The translations under genes were made by a program, and so were the position numbers. Shown here one piece after another: positions 35,956 to 44,352 of a DNA stretch of 64,000 bases. The notes beneath the pieces are model-generated. The model saw nothing but the letters and a program-made list of their open reading frames with translations, was not told the origin of the DNA and did no database searches. Positions within the stretch are counted from its first letter, which is position 1, and every line of letters starts with the position of its first letter. Source of the stretch: Betaproteobacteria bacterium (GTDB lineage: Bacteria > Pseudomonadota > Gammaproteobacteria > Burkholderiales > Rhodocyclaceae). The DNA is taken from NCBI GenBank assembly GCA_016720065.1, contig JADJXY010000002.1, positions 1,687,001-1,751,000 on the forward strand, given 5' to 3'.

Positions 35956-37262
35956 GAGGGCAGGCGGAATTGTGCCTGAAGCTGGCCCACCGCATCGGCG
36001 GCGCCGCGCACCCGGAAAAAGGCCCCCTCGCCATCTGCGCGCTCCTCCAGCACCTGGCAGCTCCGGTAGAGCTGGCCGCGGAATTCCTGGGCGGACCAGG
36101 GAAGGAAGATCTCGGCTTCGACCAGATCCTGCTGGAAGAAGGCGACGATGGCGCGATGCAGCTTCGCCACATCGTCGGGCCGGCGGGCGCTCATGACGAT
36201 GCAGTCGGGGTATTGGGCGCGCAATTCCGCTTCCCGTTCAGCCTGGGCGGCGGCGTCGCCGACGTGGTCGATCTTGTTGAAGACCCGTAGGCGCGGCACG
36301 GCATCGGCGCCGATTTCTTCCAGCACGCGGTCGGTAACCTCCCGCTGCCGCTCGCAGCCGGGATCACTGGCATCGATGACGTGCAGGAGCAGGGAAGCGT
36401 CGAGGGCCTCGTCCAGGGTGGATTTGAAGGAGGCCACCAGCCCGTGGGGCAGGTTCTTGATGAAACCGACCGTATCGCTGACCAGCACCCGGGGAACGCT
36501 TTCCGGGTACAGGGTGCGTACCGTGGTATCGAGGGTGGCGAAGAGCTTGTTGGCCACCAGCACCTCGCTGCCCGTGAGGGCCCGCATAAGGGTGGACTTG
36601 CCGGCGTTGGTGTAGCCGACCAGGGCGACCCCGGCCAGCCCCTGGCGCTCCTGGCGTCGGGCGCGCTGGGTCTTGCGCTCAGCGTCCATGGCAACGATTT
36701 CCAGCTGCAACTCGGCGATGCGGTCGCGAATCTTGCGGCGATCCAGCTCGGTGTGGGATTCGCCAGCCCCGCGGCCGCCGACCCCGCTCCGCTGCCGCCC
36801 CTGGGAGCCGGCCAGCTTGGCGGCTTCGCGCAGGCGGGGCGCCATGTAACCCAGGCGGGCGATTTCCACCTGGGCCTTGGCGGCCCGGGAGCGGGCGTTG
36901 CGATGGAAGATTTCCAGGATGACCATGGTCCGGTCCATCACGGCGCAGCCGGTTTCCTTTTCGAGGTTGCGGGCCTGGGAGGGGGAAATCTCGTGGTCGA
37001 CAAGGATGGCGTCGATGCCGCCGGGCTCGGCCTCATCGTTGATGAAGGCGCTGATTTCCTCGCGCTTGCCGACGCCGAGATAGGCGGTCTGGTCGAAGCC
37101 CTGGCGCTTCTGGACGAAAGTCCGCACCACAATAAAGCCGAGAGTCTTGGCCAGCTCCCGCAACTCGGTCAGGGAGGCGTCGAATTCGGCGTCGCTGACG
37201 GTGGGTAGCTGGACGGCCGCTACCACCGCTTGGCTGGGTTTCTCGTTACCTTCTCGTTGCAT
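35952..37262 (-). CDS. hflX: Ribosome-associated GTPase HflX
   Basis: A 436-residue GTPase that splits stalled or hibernating 70S ribosomes. The HflX N-domain (VRTFVQKRQGFDQTAYLGVG) and GVGGRGAGESHTELDRR linker precede the G domain: G1 GYTNAGKST, G2 TLDTTVR, G3 DTVGFI, G4 NKID and G5 MSAR. The C-terminal domain is complete. The ATG at 37260-37262 starts MQREGNEKPS; upstream codons in the open frame overlap the end of the next gene region. In most proteobacteria hflX follows hfq; here it does not. Its stop overlaps the methyltransferase remnant. Confidence 0.96.
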   Translation of the reverse strand: MQREGNEKPSQAVVAAVQLPTVSDAEFDASLTELRELAKTLGFIVVRTFVQKRQGFDQTAYLGVGKREEISAFINDEAEPGGIDAILVDHEISPSQARNLEKETGCAVMDRTMVILEIFHRNARSRAAKAQVEIARLGYMAPRLREAAKLAGSQGRQRSGVGGRGAGESHTELDRRKIRDRIAELQLEIVAMDAERKTQRARRQERQGLAGVALVGYTNAGKSTLMRALTGSEVLVANKLFATLDTTVRTLYPESVPRVLVSDTVGFIKNLPHGLVASFKSTLDEALDASLLLHVIDASDPGCERQREVTDRVLEEIGADAVPRLRVFNKIDHVGDAAAQAEREAELRAQYPDCIVMSARRPDDVAKLHRAIVAFFQQDLVEAEIFLPWSAQEFRGQLYRSCQVLEERADGEGAFFRVRGAADAVGQLQAQFRLPS

Positions 37263-37301
37263 GCCGGTCGTTTTTTCTCGCGTGTACCGCCGAGGCACGG
37301 G

Positions 37302-37664
37302 TCATTCGATTGGGGCAAATCCGTAGTACGAACCGTAGGCTGACGGAGACGGCTCGTAGGCGGCAACCTTGATGGCGTCGGCCAGGGTGACCTGGTTGGT
37401 GAAGCCGTCGACGCCGCCTTCCTCGCCCAACCATCGCGCTTCGACTTCGCTTTCGCTCAGGCCGTGCAGGTTGAGATTCCTGTCGAAACGCTCCGAACGG
37501 TACTCGAAAGCCATGTCATGGGCGATGAACAGGGTGTGGGGGCAGGCGGTGATGCGCGTCTCGTCCACCGGGTCGGCACCCATGACCCGGGTGCCGCAAA
37601 AGGGGCAATGCACGGGGGTGTAGTAGTAAGTCTTGAGTTCGGTTCGCTGGATGGCGTTTTTCAT
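37302..37664 (-). CDS. Small zinc-ribbon-like protein, unknown function
   Basis: A 120-residue protein. The N-terminal half has HCPFCGTRVMG and a later ACPHTLF, which could make a CxxC...C metal site. The C-terminal half is acidic (SESEVEARWLGEEGG) and ends SYYGFAPIE. A good AAGGAG stands 8 bases before the ATG. No family name is offered. It is 39 bp upstream of hflX on the same strand and may share its transcript. Confidence 0.65.
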   Translation of the reverse strand: MKNAIQRTELKTYYYTPVHCPFCGTRVMGADPVDETRITACPHTLFIAHDMAFEYRSERFDRNLNLHGLSESEVEARWLGEEGGVDGFTNQVTLADAIKVAAYEPSPSAYGSYYGFAPIE

Positions 37665-37826
37665 GGGGTACTCCTTCTCGCTTTGGCGCAGCCGGCATTG
37701 GCCGCCGCTGCGGTCAATGCCGGGCAGCGTGCCGGGCCGGCGTCAGCCAGCCTGTTTGAGGTTTGTCGCGGTACGACTGGGATGCGCTGGACGCGCGCCC
37801 CGACGGTGGTCAGGGCAGCGGGAAGG

Positions 37827-38030
37827 TCAGGCCGGCTGGATATTGCTCGCCTGCTTGCCCTTGGGGCCGGTGGTCACATCGAAACTGACGCGCTGACCTT
37901 CGGCCAGGGACTTGAAGCCCGCCGAATTGATCGCGGAAAAGTGGGCGAAGAGGTCTTCGCCGCCACCGTCCGGGGTGATGAAGCCGAAACCTTTTGCGTC
38001 GTTGAACCACTTGACGATGCCTGTTGCCAT
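37827..38030 (-). CDS. Cold-shock-domain protein, CspA family
   Basis: A 67-residue single cold-shock domain: MATGIVKWFNDAKGFGFITP with RNP1 (KGFGFI) and DLFAHFSAI with RNP2, then GQRVSFDVTTGPKGKQASNI. It binds single-stranded RNA/DNA and acts as an RNA chaperone. The start is the natural MATGIVKWFN; the upstream open frame is leader sequence. A gene-free leader of about 150 bases precedes it, as in cold-regulated csp mRNAs, with an inverted repeat GCTATT-GGGGCG-AATAGC at 38185-38202. Confidence 0.95.
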   Translation of the reverse strand: MATGIVKWFNDAKGFGFITPDGGGEDLFAHFSAINSAGFKSLAEGQRVSFDVTTGPKGKQASNIQPA

Positions 38031-38279
38031 GTCTTGAATCTCCAAAAAATAAAAGGGTTGTTCCCCTGAGAGGGGCGCGATCAAGACGGCGAGGTAAGGC
38101 TGGGGGAGTGGCGACGCTGAAAGGCGAGGGCTAAACCGACGAGACAACAACACTACTTGAAATTCGCTGCGCTGCACAATACGCGCTATTGGGGCGAATA
38201 GCAAACCGTGCGCAGCAAAAATCCTTTGTAGACAAATAAATAGCGCCTATTGCGGACCATTTGAGCGACGCGCCGACGG
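38031..38279 (-). other. cspA leader/promoter region
   Basis: No coding frame is supported. Near the gene lies a purine-rich ribosome site (GAGATTCAAG). Further up is the inverted repeat at 38185-38202, then an AT-rich stretch (38215-38250: AAATCCTTTGTAGACAAATA...) that could carry the promoter. Assignment as a long 5' UTR is by analogy to csp genes. Confidence 0.45.
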
Positions 38280-38285
38280 TCCGCT

Positions 38286-38340
38286 TGCCGGGCGCCGGTC
38301 GAAGAGCGGTATACCTGGGGCTTCGACCAGCTCAGCCCGA
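38286..38340. repeat. REP-type palindromic pair
   Basis: CCGGTCGAAGAGCGG followed by GGCTTCGACCAGCTCAGCCC gives imperfect facing copies of the dispersed REP GGCTTCGACAGGCTCAGCCC seen again at 41459-41484 and 43002-43064. It lies in the gene-free region upstream of the cold-shock gene. Confidence 0.75.
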
Positions 38341-38628
38341 ACGGAGTGGCGGATGGCAGGCGTTCTGGTGCGGGGATGGGCGACGGGCATGGATCGGCTA
38401 CGAGCGGCTGGCTATGTTGCGAAACGAAAGGCAAACGCCGCATTCCAACGCGCCTGGCATGTGTTGGCGCTACGAGGACATCACCACTGGCAATCGCGGT
38501 CGGTCAGAAAACTGAGAAATCGGGGAAGATCAGGAATTTCTTGCCTTCGCGAGCACATCAATGCGGAACACAAGACGTTGCCCCGAGCGAGGGAAAGGAC
38601 GGGCTCTCTCTTACGCAGAATCGTGGTC

Positions 38629-38698
38629 CGTCCCCGGAAATGCCGCGTCCCCGGAAATGCCGCCCGGAAATGCCGGAAATGCGCGTCCCCGGAAATGC
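38629..38698. repeat. Short degenerate tandem repeat
   Basis: GGAAATGC occurs five times (38636, 38653, 38666, 38675 and 38691), three of them within the longer unit CGTCCCCGGAAATGC. Unit spacing is 9-17 bases and irregular, so this is not a CRISPR array. The surrounding 38345-38879 holds no supported gene. It may be the scar of REP/IS200-like element ends, which often carry GTCCCC-type motifs. Confidence 0.6.
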
Positions 38699-38879
38699 TA
38701 TCCATCAAATTCCAAGACTGAAATTATCGCCGATCGCGGAAAATGTCCGACAGGCTGCTAGCGGTGTCGGCAGCGTTGGGCGCGCGCCCCCTGCCCGGCC
38801 AAACCGGACTGCCAAATGCTACGGTCGGTGGCAAAAACAGGCAATAACCGAAACCGGGCGTTCGGCAAAGGCCAAACAG

Positions 38880-39236
38880 TCAGCAGACGTTGACCCGGCA
38901 ATCGATGCCCTGGCTTGCACCGGCCGAGCTCGTTAGCCGACCGCCGGGATCGCTCGCGCCAGCAGTTGCCTCTATCAAGGAGGCAAACTCTGCCGGCGAC
39001 AGCCGGGCGGGGCGAAGGGCCGGTAGCGATGCCGCCGTTTCGGCCAGCGACCGTATCTGCCCGGCTTCACACAAATTCCGATCTCGCTCCGAACGATCGG
39101 CGCAGTTTTTCTGGGCCTGCAATTTGGCCATCTGGCCCAGCCCGAGCAGGCTTGTCGGTGCTTGATTCCGGATTTCGTGGGCGGCCGATGCGCCAGCCAT
39201 GCCAAGCAATAACATCAAGACCAGGATTTTCGTCAT
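38880..39236 (-). CDS. Small secreted protein, unknown function
   Basis: A 118-residue protein with a signal peptide (MTKILVLMLLLGMAGASAAH). The mature region contains KNCADRSERDRNLCEAGQIR and ends GIDCRVNVC, so four cysteines could form two disulfides. AGAGG stands 8 bases before the ATG. No family recognised. It faces another small secreted-protein gene (39530) across 293 bp without other features. Confidence 0.6.
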   Translation of the reverse strand: MTKILVLMLLLGMAGASAAHEIRNQAPTSLLGLGQMAKLQAQKNCADRSERDRNLCEAGQIRSLAETAASLPALRPARLSPAEFASLIEATAGASDPGGRLTSSAGASQGIDCRVNVC

Positions 39237-39529
39237 TGAATTGACCTCTTTATCGATGACTACCTGCCTGTGTTCGGGCGAAAAAGCCGCGCACAGGCTT
39301 GAGCGTTATTCAGCATCGACCGTGCCACGCCATGCCACCCCATGAAATCAGCCACTTGGAATCGATTCCAACTATCCCAGCGCGCAAACGGGGCATAAAC
39401 CCAAACCCAGCGGGTGATTTCGCCCGGTTTTCCCCAACGGCATTGCCGCTACGGGTGCACGCGCAAGGCCCTACAATGCCGACTCAACCTCCCCGAGCAA
39501 TCGCCGGATTTGTACCCCGCAAGGAAATC

Positions 39530-39907
39530 ATGACCAAACCATTCGCATCAATGCTTCTTGCCGTGACGACGGCTTTCTGGATCGGCACTGCCGCTGGCGA
39601 CGAACATGGGCACGCGCATCCGCATTTCTCGCCGGACGTCGATGCCTTTCATTCGCTGCTCGCGCCGCTGTGGCATGCCCGTCCGGGCAAGACGCGCAGC
39701 CAGAACGCCTGTAGCAGGGCGGGAGATTTGGCTAAGAGTGCGGCGGATATCCGCTCGGCCAACGCGACAGCGCTGGTCGCCGCCATCCACCGCCTGCAAT
39801 CCACCTGCAAAGGCAGCAAGCCGGCCGCGGTCGATGCGGCCTTCTTCGACGTCCATGAGGCCTTTCATCACCTGATCGATGCCCAGCCATCAGGCTCGGC
39901 AGGCTGA
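39530..39907 (+). CDS. Small secreted His-rich protein, unknown function
   Basis: A 125-residue protein whose start (ATG at 39530, AAGGA upstream) gives a signal peptide MTKPFASMLLAVTTAFWIGT. The mature N-terminus DEHGHAHPHFSPDVDAFH is histidine-rich and could bind metal. Two cysteines and further His residues (VHEAFHHLID) follow, in a helical pattern. No family can be named; a periplasmic metal-binding role is a guess from composition. IS91-like repeat copy C begins 36 bases downstream. Confidence 0.6.
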   Translation: MTKPFASMLLAVTTAFWIGTAAGDEHGHAHPHFSPDVDAFHSLLAPLWHARPGKTRSQNACSRAGDLAKSAADIRSANATALVAAIHRLQSTCKGSKPAAVDAAFFDVHEAFHHLIDAQPSGSAG

Positions 39908-39942
39908 TCTAGGTCTTGCCGGTGCCATCCGGTCAATCGGCT

Positions 39943-40155
39943 GAAGGATAGCGAATTCAACCGCCATCGATGAAATATCCTCGCTTCTGCAAACCATCGT
40001 CAACCGGGAATTTGCGCGCAATCGCTGTTTGTGCCGTGCAACATCCGCCGCGCTGTCAGCGCTGTCACGCCCGAGGCCTGCGAGGCGCCGGTTGTTGGGC
40101 GTTTCGCGGGCCTCAGGCGTGAGCGCTCCCGTCGGGCGGCTTCAGCAGCCCTCGG
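39943..40155. repeat. IS91-like end repeat, copy C
   Basis: Starts GAAGGATAGCGAATTCAACC and contains CATCGTCAACCGGGAATTTG and AACATCCGCCGCGCTGTCA, homologous to copies A and B. It ends CTCAGGCGTGAGCGCTCCCG and GGCGGCTTCAGCAGCCCTCG, as copy A does, just before the remnant transposase stop at 40156. It carries a short extra insertion near 40060. Confidence 0.72.
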
Positions 40156-40872
40156 CTACCAGGCGATGCGCTGATCGAATTCGAACTCCGGACACGGCTG
40201 CGCCAGCGGATCGGCGTCGCGCTGTCCGGCCGCCTCCCACAGCGGCGGGCCGTGCGCCGGGGCCAGTTTGGGCGGCGCTATCGCCTCGCCCAGGTGAAGC
40301 AGGATCTCCCGGATCGCCTCGCCATTGTCGATGAAGGCGATGATCCGCATGGCGCCGCCGCACTTCGGGCAGATGAGGGGAAACACTTCATAAATGCGCG
40401 CCAGCAAGAGTGCCCACGCATAACGCGCCGCCCGGCAGGCGCCACTTTCCTCCGCCACGGCATTCGCCTCGGCCGGCACTGGCTTTGGCGCCCCCGCCAG
40501 CGCTGTGACAGCCTCTCGCAGCGACGCATTGGGCGCCAGCACACCGTAGTAACGATGCGGGTGGCGCCGGGGCGGCGGGATCAGCGCGGCGAGGCGGTCC
40601 AGAAGTTCGAGGGGCGTCAGAACCTGGCTGACGCGCCCATCCGGCCCCGGCTTGGGGCTCTCATAGACGAGGTGGTCCGCATCGATCTGCCGCAGCCGTT
40701 CCTGCGCAAAGGCCGGGCGGGCGCAGTAGCGCAGCAGGCGCTCCCCCTTGCCGGTCCTCGCCTTCGATGCGCACGCTGGCGTCGAGGGAGAAACCGTCGC
40801 CGTGCTCGCAGGGGCGCAGGGCTTCTCCATCGGCCTTGTCCAGCAGGCCGCGCCGGATGAAGAGGCTGACGC
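40156..40872 (-). pseudogene. IS91-family transposase, C-terminal remnant with frameshift
   Basis: The frame reads LTPLELLDRLAALIPPPRRH, HRYYGVLAPNASLREAVTAL and LICPKCGGAMRIIAFIDNGE, the standard C-terminal end of IS91-type transposases, with a zinc ribbon CPKCGG. It stops at 40156. Upstream, SLFIRRGLLDKADGE and DASVRIEGEDRQG lie in another frame; an extra G in the C5 run near 40747 separates them. The N-terminal zinc finger and HUH/Y2 catalytic motifs are missing beyond 40872, where homology ends next to hoxW. Not functional. Confidence 0.85.
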
Positions 40873-40903
40873 TGCGTCAGGCGTTAAAACGCCACGACAG
40901 CCC

Positions 40904-41404
40904 TCAACTGCCCGGCAACTCGCAAGCCTCGGTCCATGTCGCGGACTCGCGCTGCGACATCAGTCTCTCAAGCAAGTCCCAAGCCTGGTCTGCATACCCC
41001 GCGGCGGCGGCGCTCACGCCCTCCCCCAGTTCGAAGCGCTCTCCCCGCACGCAGAGGACGAAGCACTCCGGCGCCGGCCCCCGGCAGGTTTGGTTGAAAA
41101 CCCGCAGGACGGCGCCGGGTTCCAGGGCGTGGGTGCTGCTGCCGAGATCGGCGGCGGGTTGCAGGCGGGTGAAGGTGTGGGGAGCTGGGGTGCCGCTGCC
41201 GGCGTCGATGAAGAGGGCCAGGCGGCGGCCTTCCAGGTCGAGGGCGTGCTCGATGTTGAGCTGGAAGTCTTCGATCAGTTCCACCTCGCCGGCCCGGCCG
41301 TTGGCCTGGAGCCAGGTTTCGAGGCGCTCCAGCAGCAGGGGGCCGAGGGCGTCGTCGCCGCGGCTGGGGTTGCCGACGGCGATGACGACGACGGGGGCGG
41401 TCAT
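40904..41404 (-). CDS. hoxW: [NiFe]-hydrogenase maturation endopeptidase HoxW
   Basis: A 166-residue HyaD/HoxW-type protease that clips the C-terminus of the hydrogenase large subunit after nickel insertion. The opening VVVIAVGNPSRGDDALGPLL has the conserved GNxxRGDDA with the metal-binding Asp/Glu; further motifs are DFQLNIEHALDLEG, VLFIDAG-type LALFIDAGSG and STHALEPG with the second ligand. It is the last gene of the hox cluster, 33 bp behind hoxH. IS91-like debris begins about 30 bases past its stop, so other hox maturation genes could have been displaced. Confidence 0.93.
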   Translation of the reverse strand: MTAPVVVIAVGNPSRGDDALGPLLLERLETWLQANGRAGEVELIEDFQLNIEHALDLEGRRLALFIDAGSGTPAPHTFTRLQPAADLGSSTHALEPGAVLRVFNQTCRGPAPECFVLCVRGERFELGEGVSAAAAGYADQAWDLLERLMSQRESATWTEACELPGS

Positions 41405-41437
41405 GTCTGTCTGGCGAGCGGGAATTCGCTTGCCCGG

Positions 41438-42961
41438 TCAGGCGGGCGGGGCATCCTGCGCTTCGACAGGCTCAGCCCGAACAGAGGTTGGCTGGTCCGC
41501 GCCCCGGCTCAGACTATGGACCACGCTGCCGTCCGCATCGACCAGTTCCACCTGCAGCGGCATCTTGCCCAGGGCATGGGTGGCGCAGGAGAGGCAGGGG
41601 TCGAAGGCGCGGATGGCGACTTCGATGTGGTTGAGGAGCCCCTCGGTGACTTCCCGCCCGTGCAGGTAGCGGCGGGCCACATGGCGCACGGCTTCATTCA
41701 TGGCCTGGTTGTTGTTGGTGGTGGAGACGATGAGGTTGGCCATGGTGACGATGTCGTTTTCATCCACCCGGTAGTGGTGGAAGAGCGTGCCGCGGGGGGC
41801 TTCGATGACACCCACGCCGTCGGTCTGGCGCTCGCCCTGGACCATGAGCTCGCTGCCCAGGATGTCGTCGTCGTGGAGCAGTTCCTTGATGACTTCGACC
41901 GCGTGCAGCATTTCGATCATGCGCGTCCAGTGGTAGGCCAGGGGCGCGTGCATGGGGGTGCCGCCGGCGTAATCGACGAATTCCTTGCGTTCGTGCTCGG
42001 CGAAGGGGGTGGGGATCTGGTCACAGTTCTGCACCCGGGAAAGCGGCCCCACCTTGTACCAGCCATGCTCCTTGCCGATGGCCCGCAGGTAGGGAAATTT
42101 CATGTAGCTCCAGGGTTTCACTTCTTCTTCGATGTACTTGCCATACTCCTGGTAATCGACGCCGTCGAAGAGGATGGCGCCGTTGTCGTCCCGGGTGCGC
42201 AGGGTGCCGTGGTAGAAGTCCAGGTCGCCGTCATGGCCGACCAGGGACATGAAGTTGGAGCGGAAGATGCCGAAGCTGTTGTAGAGCCCCGGGTCCTGCA
42301 TGTGCACTTTCTGGATGAGATGCACGGCGTCCCGCGCCCAGCCGATGATGGGGTAGATGTCCTTGAGCAGGCCGTCGCGCTCGGCGACGGTGAGGGATTT
42401 GTTCACCCCGCCCGGCACCGAGCCGGTGCCGTGGATGCGTTTGCCCGCGGTGACGCGAATCACCTCCTGGCCGAACTTCCTGAGCAGTACCCCCTGGCGG
42501 GCGATCTCCGGGTGCTCCTGGGCGACGCCGACGATGTTGCGGCGGGTGAGGTCGGAATCGAAGCCGAAGAGCAGGTCCGGGGAGCACAGGTGGAAGAAGT
42601 GCAGGGCGTGGGACTGCATCATCTGGCCATAGTGCATGAGGCGGCGGATCTTCTCGGCGGTGGGCGTCAGTCGCTTGGCGCCGACGATGACGTCCATGGC
42701 CTTGGAGGCGGCGATGTGGTGGGACACCGGGCAGATGCCGCACAGGCGCTGCACCATCACCGGCACCTCCCAGTAGGGGCGGCCCTGGATGAACTTTTCG
42801 AAGCCCCGGAATTCGACGATGTGCAGGCGCACCTGGTGCACCTTGTTCTGGTCGTCCAGCAGCAGGGTCACCTTGCCGTGGCCCTCGACGCGGGATACGG
42901 GGTCGATGGCCACCCGGCGGAGTTTTTCGGGGTGTTGGGCGGTTTCGAGTTGGTAGGTCAT
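41438..42961 (-). CDS. hoxH: NAD-reducing [NiFe]-hydrogenase large subunit HoxH
   Basis: Catalytic subunit carrying the Ni-Fe(CN)2CO site. N-terminal ligands are in RLCGICPVSHH (CxxC), C-terminal ligands in AFDPCLSCATH (DPCxxC). The start is the ATG at 42959-42961 with a perfect GGAGG; the open frame further upstream is translated REP DNA. Length 507. HoxW should cut after the His of SCATH, so the tail ALGKMPLQVELVDADG and on is removed. The last 21 or so residues (GADQPTSVRAEPVEAQDAPPA) come largely from a REP element and are absent in typical HoxH. Group 3d, cytoplasmic, with HoxY as partner. Confidence 0.97.
   Translation of the reverse strand: MTYQLETAQHPEKLRRVAIDPVSRVEGHGKVTLLLDDQNKVHQVRLHIVEFRGFEKFIQGRPYWEVPVMVQRLCGICPVSHHIAASKAMDVIVGAKRLTPTAEKIRRLMHYGQMMQSHALHFFHLCSPDLLFGFDSDLTRRNIVGVAQEHPEIARQGVLLRKFGQEVIRVTAGKRIHGTGSVPGGVNKSLTVAERDGLLKDIYPIIGWARDAVHLIQKVHMQDPGLYNSFGIFRSNFMSLVGHDGDLDFYHGTLRTRDDNGAILFDGVDYQEYGKYIEEEVKPWSYMKFPYLRAIGKEHGWYKVGPLSRVQNCDQIPTPFAEHERKEFVDYAGGTPMHAPLAYHWTRMIEMLHAVEVIKELLHDDDILGSELMVQGERQTDGVGVIEAPRGTLFHHYRVDENDIVTMANLIVSTTNNNQAMNEAVRHVARRYLHGREVTEGLLNHIEVAIRAFDPCLSCATHALGKMPLQVELVDADGSVVHSLSRGADQPTSVRAEPVEAQDAPPA
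41459..41484. repeat. REP element inside the 3' end of hoxH
   Basis: GCTTCGACAGGCTCAGCCC matches the right arm of the palindrome between hoxY and hoxH (43041-43059). It is translated as part of the removable C-terminal tail of HoxH (SVRAEPVEAQ). Confidence 0.85.
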
Positions 42962-43001
42962 AGGGCCTCCATGATTCTTTCGGTAACTGAGCATGCTGAT
43001 G

Positions 43002-43064
43002 CCGTTCGCCCCGAGCCTGTCGAAGGGCGGTTCATCCCGGGCTTCGACAGGCTCAGCCCGAACG
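43002..43064. repeat. Paired REP palindrome between hoxY and hoxH
   Basis: Left arm CCGTTCG-CCCCGAGCCTGTCGAAG-GGC (43002-43028) and right arm starting CCCGGGCTTCGACAGG (43038-43064) are near-perfect inverted copies separated by about 9 bases. In the hox transcript they would fold into a long hairpin upstream of the hoxH ribosome site, which could stabilise or separate parts of the message. Confidence 0.88.
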
Positions 43065-43093
43065 GGGAGCAACCTAAGCGCGTTGGAGTCAGC

Positions 43094-43648
43094 TCAGTCA
43101 TAGTGCATCAGACCGTGGCCCAACTCGGGTTCGCGGCCCGCCAGCAGGTCGGTGAGCACCTTCCAGATGGCGTCGCCGGAGGGCGGGCAGCCGGGGATGA
43201 AATAGTCGATCTTCACCACCTCGTGGATGGGGTGCACCTTGTTGAGCGGCAGGGGCAGTTCCGGGTCGTTGGGGATGAGGCCGTTGGCCAGCCCCGGGCT
43301 GGTGTGATAGACCTCTTCCAGGATGGTGGACAGCGGCAGGTGGTTGCGCTGGGCCGGCAGGCCGCCATTCACCGCGCAGGCGCCCAGGGCGATGAGAATC
43401 TTGCAGTGCTTGCGGAACTCCCGCAGCACATGGACGTTCTCGGCATTGCACAGGCCGCCTTCGATGAGGCCGATGTCGCAGCCCTCGCTCACGGTCTTGA
43501 TGTCGGTCAGCGGCGAGCGGTCGAACTCGATGTGCTCGAGCAGGGTGAACAGCCGCTCGTCGATATCGAGGAAGGACATGTGGCAGCCGAAGCAGCCGGC
43601 CAGCGACGTGGTGGCGACGCGCAGCTTCTTTTTGACCGGGGCGTCCAT
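43094..43648 (-). CDS. hoxY: Hydrogenase small subunit HoxY
   Basis: A 184-residue subunit carrying the proximal [4Fe-4S] cluster. Ligands are seen in LAGCFGCHMSFLD (CxxC), GACAVNGGLP and PGCPPSGD, the arrangement of soluble HoxY proteins, with no Tat signal. The ATG at 43646-43648 shares a base with the hoxU stop. A longer open frame upstream is inside hoxU. Pairs with HoxH to form the hydrogenase module. Confidence 0.96.
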   Translation of the reverse strand: MDAPVKKKLRVATTSLAGCFGCHMSFLDIDERLFTLLEHIEFDRSPLTDIKTVSEGCDIGLIEGGLCNAENVHVLREFRKHCKILIALGACAVNGGLPAQRNHLPLSTILEEVYHTSPGLANGLIPNDPELPLPLNKVHPIHEVVKIDYFIPGCPPSGDAIWKVLTDLLAGREPELGHGLMHYD

Positions 43649-44352
43649 CAGTTTTCCTCCTTGACCAGCACTTCGCCGATGGGCGCCTTGTCGAAGGTGC
43701 GCTCGCCGATGGGCACCGCGAAGCCGCGGCGCTTTTTCAGAATCACCCCCACCGGGCAGACGTGGGCCGCCTTGTCGGCGAGGGTGAAATCGGTATCGGC
43801 CAGGCGACCGGACTTGGCATTGACGATGAGATGGGTCTTGATGCCCCGGCCCGAGAGGGCGAAGACGTTCTTGCCATCCACGTCCCGGCTGGCCCGCACG
43901 CAGAGGGAGCAGAGGATGCAGCGATTGAAGTCGAGCAGCACCTCGGGGTGTGAGGCATCCACCGGCCGGTCGGGAAAGAAGTGGTCGAAATGGGGCGACA
44001 TCATGCCCAGGTGGTAGGCGGTGGCCTGCAGCTTGCAGTCGCCGCTCTTCTCGCAGGAGGGGCAGAAGTGGTTGCCTTCCACGAAGAGCATCTGGGTCAG
44101 GGCCCGGCGCTCGGTGTTGAGTTCTTCGGAGTCGCTTTCCACCCGCATGCCGGCTGCCGCCCGCATGGTGCAGGAGGCGGTCTGGCGGCCGTTGACCTTG
44201 ACCGTGCACAGCTTGCAGGAGCCGTGGGGCTTGAATTCCGGGTGGTAGCAGAGGTGGGGAATGAACACCCCGGCCTTGCTGGCGGCCTGGAGGATGGTTT
44301 CGCCGTCTTCGAAGGGTACGGCCTTGTCGTCGAGGGTGAAGGTCTGGCTCAT
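43648..44352 (-). CDS. hoxU: Hydrogenase diaphorase small subunit HoxU
   Basis: A 234-residue NuoG-like iron-sulfur protein that passes electrons between HoxF and HoxY. The N-terminal plant-type [2Fe-2S] ligands are CYHPEFKPHGSCKLC and later C; a His-Cys [4Fe-4S] site is HFCPSCEKSGDC; the ferredoxin-type CILCSLCVRASRDVDG and AAHVCPVGV complete the set. The start MSQTFTLDDK overlaps the hoxF stop (ATGA) and its own stop overlaps hoxY. Confidence 0.96.
   Translation of the reverse strand: MSQTFTLDDKAVPFEDGETILQAASKAGVFIPHLCYHPEFKPHGSCKLCTVKVNGRQTASCTMRAAAGMRVESDSEELNTERRALTQMLFVEGNHFCPSCEKSGDCKLQATAYHLGMMSPHFDHFFPDRPVDASHPEVLLDFNRCILCSLCVRASRDVDGKNVFALSGRGIKTHLIVNAKSGRLADTDFTLADKAAHVCPVGVILKKRRGFAVPIGERTFDKAPIGEVLVKEEN

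Noticed and set aside
38629..38698. Possible CRISPR array
   Set aside because: Units are short (8-15 bases), spacing is irregular (9-17 bases), and no cas genes are near.
42962..43072. Longer HoxH N-terminus from upstream in-frame codons
   Set aside because: The extension is translated REP DNA, and a perfect GGAGG precedes the family-typical start at 42961.
40748..44017. 1089-codon open frame on the plus strand
   Set aside because: Antisense to hoxW, hoxH, hoxY and hoxU, whose families are certain; no motif or ribosome site of its own.
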